Positions 1-5,171 are shown, numbered from the stretch's first letter. The stretch is DNA of 5,418 nt from Acidobacteriota bacterium (GCA_028876695.1 JAGWRH010000381.1:1-5418), one strand, 5' to 3'. The notes: generated by a model from the letters alone, not told the origin. Numbers and translations: made by a program.

Positions 1-309
1 TATCTCGATAGTTTGGGCTGGGCTTACTTCAAGGAAAACCGGCTTGCCGAAGCCGAGCAGTATCTGCGGAAAGCGATCGAGCGGCAAGGCAATGATCCGA
101 CGATTTTGGGGCACCTCGGAGACGTCTATTTGAAGATGGGCGATAACCAGCAAGCGGCGGCTACATTTGAGCGCGCGCTGGCGCAATGGCAGAAAGCCGC
201 GCCGGCCGATTACGAACCGGCGAAGGTCAGCGAGCTGGATTCGCAACTGAAGAAGCTGAAAAAACGTCTGGCGGAGAAATCCTCGCCCGACCTGACCAAG
301 TCGCAGTAA
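1..309 (+). CDS. TPR-repeat protein, C-terminal part (5' end outside window)
   Basis: The reading frame is open from base 1 to the TAA at 307-309 and gives the last 102 residues of a longer protein. Two tetratricopeptide units are visible. The first spans about residues 1-34 (YLDSLGWAYFKENRLAEAE then YLRKAIE) and the second about residues 35-65 (GHLGDVYLKMGDNQQAA then FERALAQW). Both show the usual small/aromatic helix-packing pattern (LG-x2-Y, A-x3-F/L-x2-A). The end, from about residue 72, is charged and helical (ELDSQLKKLKKRLAEK) and may form a short coiled coil before a polar tail. TPR arrays are protein-binding scaffolds, so partner and pathway cannot be deduced from this fragment. A TTG at position 13 is an internal Leu codon, not a start. 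ispE begins 10 nt downstream, which suggests cotranscription. Confidence 0.88.
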   Translation, partial: YLDSLGWAYFKENRLAEAEQYLRKAIERQGNDPTILGHLGDVYLKMGDNQQAAATFERALAQWQKAAPADYEPAKVSELDSQLKKLKKRLAEKSSPDLTKSQ

Positions 310-319
310 GCTCTCCCGC

Positions 320-1216
320 ATGAAAAATTTCGTCCGCATGCCTGCCTTCGCGAAAGTCAATTTGTGCCTGCACGTTTTGGCTCGCCGTCCCGACGGTTTT
401 CACGAGCTGCGGACGATTTTTCAAGCCATCAGCCTGCGCGACACCCTGGAACTCTCGTTCACCCGGCGGCCGGGAATCGAATTGCAAGTCAGCGATACGG
501 GGCTTTCGGCCGGACCGGACAACCTGGTGTATCGCGCGGTGGAAGCGATCGGGTGCGAGCTGGACTTTCACGGCGGAATCCGTGCCAGGCTTATCAAAAA
601 AATTCCCGTAGCGCGCGGATTGGGCGGCGGTTCGAGCGACGCGGCCGCGGCGCTGATCGGCATGCTGCGCTTGACCGGGCACGAGCGCGATTTTCCGCTC
701 GCGAAGCTGATGGAGATTGGATCGCGGCTCGGCGCGGATGTGCCGTTTTTTTTCTTTGGTGGGCGCGCCCTGGCGGTAAATCGCGGAGACGAAATCTACC
801 CGCTGGATGACGCGCAGCCGCGGACGATCGTGGTAGTTTCGCCGCGCGCCATCGGCGTGAGCACCAAGGACGCTTACGAGTGGCTCTCCGCGGAATTGAC
901 AAATCGCGCGAATCCCCCTAATATTTGGAGGTTCTGTGCTCTGTGCTGGAGTCGGCAAGGCAAGCTCTCGAACGATTTTGAGCTTCCCGTTTTCCGCCGC
1001 TATCCGCGACTCGGAGAAATCCGGGACGCCTTCCTCCAAGCAGGAGCCGCAGAAGCCGCGCTGGCGGGTAGCGGGTCGGCGGTGTTCGGAGTATTCCGAA
1101 ACCCAGCGCAGGCGCGCCGAGCCGCTCGGAACTTCCCGGAAGATTCGGTCTTCGTGGTCGAAACCTTGTCCAGGGAAAGGTATGGCCGCGCAATAGGCTG
1201 GCGCGCGGTCGTCTAG
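320..1216 (+). CDS. ispE: 4-diphosphocytidyl-2-C-methyl-D-erythritol kinase
   Basis: IspE uses ATP to phosphorylate the 2-hydroxyl of CDP-methylerythritol in the cytosolic MEP (non-mevalonate) isoprenoid pathway. The 298-residue product has the GHMP-kinase layout. Near the N-terminus AKVNLCLHVL carries the catalytic Lys (K12, matching K10 of E. coli). RPDGFHEL follows at 23-30. The ATP-binding glycine loop GLGGGSSDAAAAL is at 100-112. LGADVPFF is at 138-144 with the catalytic Asp at D140. The C-terminal glycine motif GSGSAVFG is at 250-257. Length is close to the family norm. No clear Shine-Dalgarno precedes ATG 320; ATG 338 (residue 7) is a possible alternative but leaves a very short lead before K12. 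Residues 194-220 (containing NPPNIWRFCALCW) lie in a region that varies between family members. The gene lies 10 nt after the TPR gene and 9 nt before prs. Confidence 0.96.
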   Translation: MKNFVRMPAFAKVNLCLHVLARRPDGFHELRTIFQAISLRDTLELSFTRRPGIELQVSDTGLSAGPDNLVYRAVEAIGCELDFHGGIRARLIKKIPVARGLGGGSSDAAAALIGMLRLTGHERDFPLAKLMEIGSRLGADVPFFFFGGRALAVNRGDEIYPLDDAQPRTIVVVSPRAIGVSTKDAYEWLSAELTNRANPPNIWRFCALCWSRQGKLSNDFELPVFRRYPRLGEIRDAFLQAGAAEAALAGSGSAVFGVFRNPAQARRAARNFPEDSVFVVETLSRERYGRAIGWRAVV

Positions 1217-1220
1217 GGGA
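1215..1220 (+). promoter_or_regulatory. Ribosome binding site of prs (supports TTG start)
   Basis: AGGGGA lies 5 nt before the TTG at 1226 and overlaps the last two bases of the ispE stop codon (TAG 1214-1216). Its position supports TTG as the initiation codon of prs and suggests that ribosomes finishing ispE reinitiate or load locally on prs. Confidence 0.6.
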
Positions 1221-1225
1221 TAACT

Positions 1226-2170
1226 TTGGGCGACGGTAAGTTCAAAGTGTTCTGCGGCACGGCCAATGCCGCGTTGTCGCACGCAATTTGCGAGTATCTC
1301 GGCGTGCCGCTCGGCAAAGCCGAGCACGGGCAATTCTCGGACGGCGAGACCCGCTATCAGATTTTGGAAAACGTGCGCGGGGCGGACGTTTTCGTGGTGC
1401 AGCCGTGCTCGCATCCGGTGGACCACCACCTGATGCAGTTGCTGCTGATGGTGGATGCGTTCAAGCGCGCTTCCGCCTGGCGCATCACGCCGGTGATCCC
1501 GTATTACCCGTACGCGCGGCAAGACCGGAAAGACCGTCCCCGCGTCGCGATTTCGGCCAAGCTGGTGGCGGATTTGCTGGCCACCGCGGGAGCGAGCCGC
1601 GTGCTTTCGCTCGATCTGCACGCGCCGCAGATTCAGGGCTATTTCAATATTCCGGTGGATCACCTGTACGCAGCGCCGGTGATGGTGGAGTACTTTCAGA
1701 AGAAGAAGCTCGGCTCGATCACGGTGGTCTCGCCGGATGCGGGCGGCGTCGAGCGCGCGAGGTTGTTCGCCAAGCGGATCGATGCGCCGCTGGCGATCGT
1801 GGATAAACGGCGAATTGACGTGAACGTCGCCGAAGTGATGCATCTGATCGGCGACGTCGCCGGCCGTCCGGCGCTGGTGATCGACGACATCATCGACACA
1901 GCCGGGACGCTGGTGAAGACGGCTGAGGCGCTGCTGCAAAATGGCGCGTCTTCCGTGTATGCCGCGGCGACCCACGCGGTGCTGTCCGGGCCGGCGGTGG
2001 AGCGCATCACCAAATCGAAGATCGAGGAAGTGGTGGTCACCGATTCCGTGCCGCTGAATTGCGAAGCGCAAAAGCTGCAGCAACTGAAGGTGCTCAGCGT
2101 GGCGCCGCTGCTGGCGCGGGGAATTCAGTCCATTCACGAGGAGACCTCGATCAGCGAATTGTTTGTGTGA
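1226..2170 (+). CDS. prs: Ribose-phosphate pyrophosphokinase (PRPP synthase, class I)
   Basis: Prs transfers the pyrophosphate of ATP to ribose 5-phosphate to make PRPP, the precursor for purines, pyrimidines, NAD, His and Trp. The 314-residue product matches the usual bacterial class I length. Recognisable parts are FSDGE at 38-42, the ATP-site loop YARQDRKDRPRV at 96-107, and the divalent-cation/PRPP synthase signature around DLHAPQIQGYF at 130-140, with H132 the likely conserved metal/ATP-contacting His. The catalytic-loop Lys is in KRR at 194-196. The PRPP-binding loop is VIDDIIDTAGTL at 218-229. THAVLSGPA is at 249-257. I chose TTG at 1226 because it has a ribosome binding site 5 nt upstream and gives the family's normal lead before the G-T-A-N motif; GTG at 1247 would leave almost no N-terminus. 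It is tightly linked to ispE and followed by a hairpin before rplY. Confidence 0.97.
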   Translation: MGDGKFKVFCGTANAALSHAICEYLGVPLGKAEHGQFSDGETRYQILENVRGADVFVVQPCSHPVDHHLMQLLLMVDAFKRASAWRITPVIPYYPYARQDRKDRPRVAISAKLVADLLATAGASRVLSLDLHAPQIQGYFNIPVDHLYAAPVMVEYFQKKKLGSITVVSPDAGGVERARLFAKRIDAPLAIVDKRRIDVNVAEVMHLIGDVAGRPALVIDDIIDTAGTLVKTAEALLQNGASSVYAAATHAVLSGPAVERITKSKIEEVVVTDSVPLNCEAQKLQQLKVLSVAPLLARGIQSIHEETSISELFV

Positions 2171-2173
2171 CCA

Positions 2174-2194
2174 GGCGGCGCCCTGAGCGCCGCC
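2174..2194 (+). other. Perfect GC hairpin between prs and rplY
   Basis: GGCGGCGC (2174-2181) and GCGCCGCC (2187-2194) are exact reverse complements around the 5-nt loop CCTGA. C2171-C2172 can extend the stem by pairing with G2195-G2196 if A2173 bulges out. It starts 3 nt after the prs stop. No U-tract follows, so it is not a standard intrinsic terminator. It could protect the prs mRNA 3' end, cause pausing, or be part of an rplY leader structure. The pairing is read directly; the role is inference. Confidence 0.5.
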
Positions 2195-2239
2195 GGGTAG
2201 CAGGGCAAAGATTCGGAATCACGGGACGAGAGGAATACG

Positions 2240-2962
2240 ATGGCGACGTTTACGGTAGAAGGCAAGGTTCGCGAGGAACGCGGCAAGAATGCCGCGCGGC
2301 GCACGCGGCTGACCGGCATGGTGCCGGCTGTGCTGTATGGCGGGCGCGGTAATTCCGTCGCGCTCACGGTGAACGCAAAACAGGTGGCCAGGATCCTGCG
2401 GTCGGAATCGGGGCATAACACGATTTTTACCGTTCAGGTCGCCGGCAGCAGGGAAGAACGCGCCATGCTGAAGGACTGGCAGGTCGATCCGGTCACCAAT
2501 AATCTGCTGCATGTGGATTTGCTGCGCATTGCCATGGACGTGCGTATGCGCGTGCGCGTACCCGTGCATACGTTTGGCGAAGCGCAGGGTGTGAAGCTGC
2601 AAGGCGGAATTTTCGAGATGGTTACGCGCGAGGTGGAAGTGGAGTGCTTGCCGGGAGACATTCCCGAGGAATTTCGCGTGGACATCAGCGATTTGACCAT
2701 CGGCAAGCAATTGCGCGCGGGCGATCTGCCGGTCGATCCGAATAAAATTAAATTGATCACCGATCCCGAGCGCGTGCTGGCGCACGTGGTCATTCTGAAG
2801 AAGGAAGAGGAGCCCGCGCCGGAAGCGGCCGTGGCGGCGGAGACGGCGCCGGCCGAGCCGGAAGTGATCAAGAAGGGTAAGAAGGAAGAAGAGGGCGAAG
2901 CCGAAGCGGCGGCTCCCGAGGCGGCGCCCAAAGCGTCCGAGAAGAAGGGCAAAGAGAAGTAA
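2240..2962 (+). CDS. rplY: Large ribosomal subunit protein bL25, long CTC/TL5 form
   Basis: bL25 binds 5S rRNA in the large subunit, and the long CTC form is also described as a general-stress protein. The 240-residue product has two parts. The N-terminal 5S-binding domain is about residues 1-95, with GKNAARRTRLTGMVPAVLYG at 15-34 and the hallmark VDPVTNNLLHVDLLRI at 82-97. The C-terminal beta domain is about 100-187, with EVEVECLPGDIPEEFRVDIS at 131-150 and LRAGDLPV at 158-165. Residues 187-240 form a low-complexity tail rich in Lys, Glu, Ala and Pro, probably disordered; comparable but variable tails are known in other CTC proteins. The ATG at 2240 has GAGAGG at 2228-2233, 6 nt upstream. 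The position between prs and pth is a common arrangement. Confidence 0.95.
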   Translation: MATFTVEGKVREERGKNAARRTRLTGMVPAVLYGGRGNSVALTVNAKQVARILRSESGHNTIFTVQVAGSREERAMLKDWQVDPVTNNLLHVDLLRIAMDVRMRVRVPVHTFGEAQGVKLQGGIFEMVTREVEVECLPGDIPEEFRVDISDLTIGKQLRAGDLPVDPNKIKLITDPERVLAHVVILKKEEEPAPEAAVAAETAPAEPEVIKKGKKEEEGEAEAAAPEAAPKASEKKGKEK

Positions 2963-2966
2963 GCCC

Positions 2967-2984
2967 TCGCGCTACTTCGCGCGA
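2967..2984 (+). other. Short GC hairpin between rplY and pth
   Basis: TCGCGC (2967-2972) pairs with GCGCGA (2979-2984) around the loop TACTTC, 4 nt after the rplY stop. CCGCGCGG just downstream (2985-2992) is self-complementary and could compete. There is no U-tract. It may be chance pairing in GC-rich DNA; a role is not shown. Confidence 0.25.
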
Positions 2985-3021
2985 CCGCGCGGATGGACGT
3001 CGCTGGCGGGAGCGCGGGATT

Positions 3022-3609
3022 ATGAGATTGATCGCAGGGCTCGGAAATCCTGGCGCCGATTACGAATGGACGCCGCATAACGTCGGCTTCCTTGCTATCG
3101 ACGCGCTGGCGAGCCGCGCCGGAATTCGCGTTACGCGGCCCGAGGCGAATTCGCGGGTCGGACTCGGAAAGCTGGCGGGCCAGGATGTGATCCTGGCGAA
3201 GCCGCAGACGATGATGAATCTCAGCGGCGTCGCCGTGCGAATGCTGCTGGAACGCTATGAATGCGAGCCGGCGGAAACGATTGTGTTGCTCGACGAGGCG
3301 GATTTGCCTTGGGGCATGTTGCGCATCCGGCAACGAGGGCGCAACAGCACGCACAACGGCCTGCAGTCGATCATCGGCGTGCTCGGCGGCGATAGGTTCA
3401 TCCGGGTACGGATCGGCGTGCAGCCGAAGCAGATGTGGGGCGATAGGCGCGACTACGTTCTTTCGCGGATGAGCCTCGAAGATCGGAAGATCGCGGAGGA
3501 AATGGCGGCCTCCGCCGCCGATGCCGTGGAAACGATTTTGACCGGAGGCGTCGAAAAGGCGATGAGCAAGTTCAATCGCAAGGCGCCGCCGGAAGATACC
3601 GAGGAGTAG
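3022..3609 (+). CDS. pth: Peptidyl-tRNA hydrolase
   Basis: Pth cleaves the ester bond of peptidyl-tRNAs that fall off the ribosome, freeing tRNA in the cytosol. The 195-residue product has normal length and starts with the family hallmark MRLIAGLGNPG. Likely catalytic and tRNA-contacting residues are all present: N9, H19 in TPHNVGF, N66 in PQTMMNLSG, D91 in LLDEADLPWG, and H111-N112 in THNGL, followed by FIRVRIGV at 126-133. Two local differences stand out. The residue before D91 is Leu, where E. coli has His. The usually glycine-rich stretch before H111 (GGGHGG in E. coli) reads RGRNST at 105-110. GGGAG at 3008-3012 lies 9 nt before the ATG. The neighbours rplY and rpsF place it in a translation cluster. 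Confidence 0.96.
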   Translation: MRLIAGLGNPGADYEWTPHNVGFLAIDALASRAGIRVTRPEANSRVGLGKLAGQDVILAKPQTMMNLSGVAVRMLLERYECEPAETIVLLDEADLPWGMLRIRQRGRNSTHNGLQSIIGVLGGDRFIRVRIGVQPKQMWGDRRDYVLSRMSLEDRKIAEEMAASAADAVETILTGGVEKAMSKFNRKAPPEDTEE

Positions 3610-3617
3610 GGCAGCGC

Positions 3618-3635
3618 CCGTCGCGATCGCGGCGG
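3618..3635 (+). other. Hairpin in the rpsF leader
   Basis: CCGTCGC (3618-3624) pairs with GCGGCGG (3629-3635) around the loop GATC, giving 7 bp including one G-U pair. It ends 9 nt before the GAGAGGA ribosome binding site of rpsF (3645-3651). In several bacteria the S6:S18 dimer binds a structured rpsF leader with a conserved CCG to regulate its own operon. I cannot confirm that motif here, so this is only a candidate regulatory structure. Confidence 0.35.
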
Positions 3636-3654
3636 CCAGGAATCGAGAGGACAA

Positions 3655-4059
3655 ATGGAAGAGCGTCAGTATGACCTGATCTTTATCTGCCGGCCGGACA
3701 CTCCGGAACCGGAGATCGATAAACTCATCTCCACCGTGGAGCACGCCGCAACGGAAAAAGGTGGGAAAGTTCAGAGCACCGACAAGTGGGGACGGCGGCG
3801 CATGGCCTACGACGTCAAGCGCCTCCGGGAAGGCTATTACGTGTACATGGTGGTGCGCTCCACTCACAGCGAAGTCATCAAGGAACTCGAACGCCGGCTA
3901 AAGGTTTCCGACGCGGTGATCAAGTACCTCACCGTGCGCCTCGATGAAGAGCTGAAGCGCCAGGAAAAACTCAAGAAGCATCGCGAGCGGCGCGCGGCGC
4001 GGCGTCCGCGAAAAGCGGCGCCTGTGGTCGGCGGCGAGCAAGCCGCCGCAACGGCTTAG
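3655..4059 (+). CDS. rpsF: Small ribosomal subunit protein bS6
   Basis: bS6 pairs with bS18 and binds the central domain of 16S rRNA in the small-subunit platform. The 134-residue product shows the family core at about residues 5-98: YDLIFICRPD at 6-15, DKWGRRRMAYDVKRLREGYY at 43-62, which contains the conserved WG-R-x2-AY signature, and the strand-forming end VIKYLTVRLDEEL at 88-100. Residues 101-134 are a strongly basic segment that turns into an Ala-rich tail, a length-variable part of the family. The ATG is preceded by GAGAGGA at 3645-3651. rpsR follows after only 18 nt, with no ssb or priB between the two. Confidence 0.97.
   Translation: MEERQYDLIFICRPDTPEPEIDKLISTVEHAATEKGGKVQSTDKWGRRRMAYDVKRLREGYYVYMVVRSTHSEVIKELERRLKVSDAVIKYLTVRLDEELKRQEKLKKHRERRAARRPRKAAPVVGGEQAAATA
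4029..4048 (+). other. Hairpin in the 3' end of rpsF
   Basis: CGGCGGC (4029-4035) and GCCGCCG (4042-4048) are exact complements around the loop GAGCAA. It lies inside the rpsF coding tail, 18 nt before the rpsR ribosome binding site. The sequence also encodes the Gly-Gly and Ala-rich tail, so codon composition alone may explain the pairing. Confidence 0.3.
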
Positions 4060-4077
4060 GAAGACAGGAGATCGAAG

Positions 4078-4446
4078 ATGGCAGACGAACGCGGACCTAA
4101 TCAGCAGTCGGCCCCCGTGGGACATTCCGGTGGGGCTCCTTCGGGCGCGCCCCAGAGGCCCGCAGGGCCGGGCGGACCACGCCCTCAGGGCGGCAGGCCC
4201 GGCGGACCGCCTCGCCGGGGCAAAAGAAACTTCGTGCGAAAAAAGAAGGTGTGCCGCTTCTGCGTCGATAAGAGCGATTTCATCGACTACAAGAAGGCGG
4301 AGATCCTGGCGCCGTTTTTGCAGGAGCGCGGCAAAATTCTTCCGCGGCGGATGACCGGCACGTGCGCGCGGCACCAGCGCTGGCTGACCGTCGCGATCAA
4401 GCGGGCGCAAAATATCGCGCTGCTTCCGTTTTCGGCCGAACTATAG
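4078..4446 (+). CDS. rpsR: Small ribosomal subunit protein bS18 with Gly/Pro-rich N-terminal extension
   Basis: bS18 is the partner of bS6 on the small-subunit platform. The conserved domain is about residues 50-122: KKKVCRFC at 55-62, IDYKKAEILAPFL at 69-81, GKILPRRMTGTCARHQR at 85-101, then AIKRAQNIALLPF at 106-118. C59, C62, C96 and H99 form a CxxC plus CxxH set, so this is the form that keeps putative zinc ligands. Residues 1-50 are an extension rich in Gly, Pro, Gln and Arg, likely disordered; many bS18 proteins lack it and are about 75 residues long. The ATG at 4078 has AGGAG at 4066-4070, 7 nt upstream, which supports keeping the extension. Confidence 0.97.
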   Translation: MADERGPNQQSAPVGHSGGAPSGAPQRPAGPGGPRPQGGRPGGPPRRGKRNFVRKKKVCRFCVDKSDFIDYKKAEILAPFLQERGKILPRRMTGTCARHQRWLTVAIKRAQNIALLPFSAEL

Positions 4447-4474
4447 CGGTAGCGCAAGACCGGATTGCGAAGTG

Positions 4475-4488
4475 GCCGCCCATGCGGC
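4475..4488 (+). other. Small hairpin between rpsR and rplI
   Basis: GCCGC (4475-4479) pairs with GCGGC (4484-4488) around CCAT in the 64- to 70-nt gap before rplI. Only 5 bp and no U-tract, so it is a weak candidate for any role. Confidence 0.2.
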
Positions 4489-4502
4489 GCCGATAAATTT
4501 GT

Positions 4503-4507
4503 GAGGG
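4503..4507 (+). promoter_or_regulatory. Ribosome binding site of rplI (decides the start)
   Basis: GAGGG lies 3 nt before the ATG at 4511 but 9 nt before the ATG at 4517. The second spacing is within the usual range, and it also gives the N-terminus MQIILQEDV expected for bL9. Confidence 0.6.
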
Positions 4508-4516
4508 TCGATGGCT

Positions 4517-4963
4517 ATGCAGATCATTTTGCAGGAAGACGTTGAAAAGCTCGGGACGCGCGGGCAAGTTGTGGACGTGGCGGAAGGCTACGCGCGTAAT
4601 TTTTTGCTGCCGCGGAAGCTGGCGCTGGAAGCCAGCGCCGGAAATTTGAAGCGGCTCGAGAAGATGCGCGCCGTTTTCGCGAAGAAAGAAGCGGTCGAGC
4701 GCGCCGACGCGCAGAAGCTCGCGGAATTGCTGGCCGGCGTGGCTCTGGAGTTCACGCGCCGCGCGGGCGAAAACGATCAGCTCTTTGGTTCCGTCACCTC
4801 CGCCGATATCGCGGAAAGCCTCGCCGCGCAGGGATTCAACGTGGACCGGCGCAAGGTCGCTTTGCAGGAGCCAATCAAAATCGTCGGCGAATTTCAGGTC
4901 CCGCTGAAACTGCACCGCGACCTCAGTGCCAACGTAAAGGTCGTGGTCAAGAAGGAAGCGTAA
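4517..4963 (+). CDS. rplI: Large ribosomal subunit protein bL9
   Basis: bL9 binds 23S rRNA near the base of the L1 stalk and spans away from the subunit; it helps maintain reading frame. The 148-residue product has the family's usual length. The N-domain is about residues 1-50, with MQIILQEDVEKLGTRGQVV at 1-19 and the signature GYARNFLLPRKLA at 24-36. A long connecting helix spans about 40-75. The C-domain has FTRRAGENDQLFGSVTSADI at 79-98 and the final strands to KVVVKKEA. I chose ATG 4517 rather than the in-frame ATG 4511 because bL9 proteins characteristically begin M-Q/K-V/I-I-L and because of ribosome binding site spacing; 4511 would add Met-Ala. A 5- to 6-bp hairpin (4955-4970) straddles the stop codon without a U-tract. 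Confidence 0.96.
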   Translation: MQIILQEDVEKLGTRGQVVDVAEGYARNFLLPRKLALEASAGNLKRLEKMRAVFAKKEAVERADAQKLAELLAGVALEFTRRAGENDQLFGSVTSADIAESLAAQGFNVDRRKVALQEPIKIVGEFQVPLKLHRDLSANVKVVVKKEA

Positions 4964-4984
4964 CTGCTTCGGGATCGAACGCGC

Positions 4985-4993
4985 TTATCCACA
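4985..4993 (+). promoter_or_regulatory. Consensus DnaA box
   Basis: TTATCCACA matches the E. coli high-affinity DnaA box (TTATNCACA) at all nine positions. A partial copy, GCGTCCACA, follows at 4995-5003, exactly 10 bp downstream in the same orientation and sharing TCCACA. DnaA is the replication initiator and also a transcription factor, so a site ahead of the helicase gene is plausible. Binding is inferred from sequence only. Confidence 0.5.
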
Positions 4994-5045
4994 CGCGTCC
5001 ACAGGCTTCAAACACCTTTTCATCAGAAAACTGAGCGACAGCCCG

Positions 5046-5055
5046 ATCGCGCGAT
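5046..5055. repeat. Palindrome ATCGCGCGAT, copy 1
   Basis: A perfect 10-bp palindrome that recurs at 5087-5096. Together with the preceding CG (5044-5045) it is the inverted partner of ATCGCGCGATCG at 5087-5098, giving 12-bp arms. Its last base is the first base of the candidate -35 box, so it could be an operator half. Confidence 0.5.
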
Positions 5056-5083
5056 TGCCGCGATCTCGTTTTCGCACTAAAGT
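5055..5083 (+). promoter_or_regulatory. Candidate sigma70-type promoter for dnaB
   Basis: TTGCCG (5055-5060) and TAAAGT (5078-5083) each match the consensus boxes at 4 of 6 positions and are 17 bp apart. Transcription would start near 5090 and leave a leader of roughly 110 nt. Such matches arise by chance, so confidence is limited. Confidence 0.35.
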
Positions 5084-5086
5084 CCC

Positions 5087-5096
5087 ATCGCGCGAT
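5087..5096. repeat. Palindrome ATCGCGCGAT, copy 2
   Basis: Second identical copy, 41 bp from the first (start to start), close to four helical turns. It falls around the predicted transcription start of the candidate promoter at 5055-5083. A related ATCGCGG (5111-5117) and its complement CCGCGAT (5058-5064) lie close by. Confidence 0.5.
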
Positions 5097-5153
5097 CGAA
5101 CTGGCACGGTATCGCGGAGGCCCGCCGCGCGGCAACGCGTCCGCATTTGGCCG

Positions 5154-5159
5154 TTGACA
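5154..5159 (+). promoter_or_regulatory. Perfect -35 hexamer TTGACA near dnaB start
   Basis: TTGACA matches the sigma70 -35 consensus exactly, but no good -10 lies 16-18 bp away. The best one, TATAAG (5181-5186), is 21 bp away. If used, it would give a nearly leaderless dnaB mRNA. Offered as a weak alternative to the promoter at 5055-5083. Confidence 0.25.
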
Positions 5160-5171
5160 CGGCGCCGCGCC

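Noticed and set aside
1217..1225. Possible tRNA gene between ispE and prs
   Set aside because: Some genomes have a tRNA here, but this gap is only 9 nt and cannot hold one.
227..2137. 636-codon open frame on the minus strand opposite ispE and prs
   Set aside because: It lies wholly antisense to two clear conserved genes, and its translation is Arg/His-rich with no recognisable domain. This is a codon-bias shadow typical of GC-rich DNA.
2434..3867. 477-codon open frame on the minus strand opposite rplY, pth and rpsF
   Set aside because: It is antisense to three conserved genes and has a low-complexity Ser/Ala/Arg composition with no domain; treated as a shadow.
3898..4915. Two adjacent minus-strand open frames opposite rpsF-rpsR-rplI
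   Set aside because: Both mirror conserved ribosomal-protein genes and show no family features.
4955..4970. Hairpin across the rplI stop codon as a terminator
   Set aside because: The stem is only 5-6 bp and is followed by GGGATCGAAC rather than a T-run, so it does not qualify as an intrinsic terminator.
5017..5030. TTTTC-ATCA-GAAAA inverted repeat near the DnaA box
   Set aside because: A 5-bp, mostly A-T stem is too weak to call a structure; noted only as part of the A/T-rich patch.
4947..5135. 62-codon minus-strand frame covering much of the dnaB upstream gap
   Set aside because: TTG start, Arg/Ser-rich product, no recognised family, and it overlaps the end of rplI and the candidate control sites. 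Not enough to call a gene.
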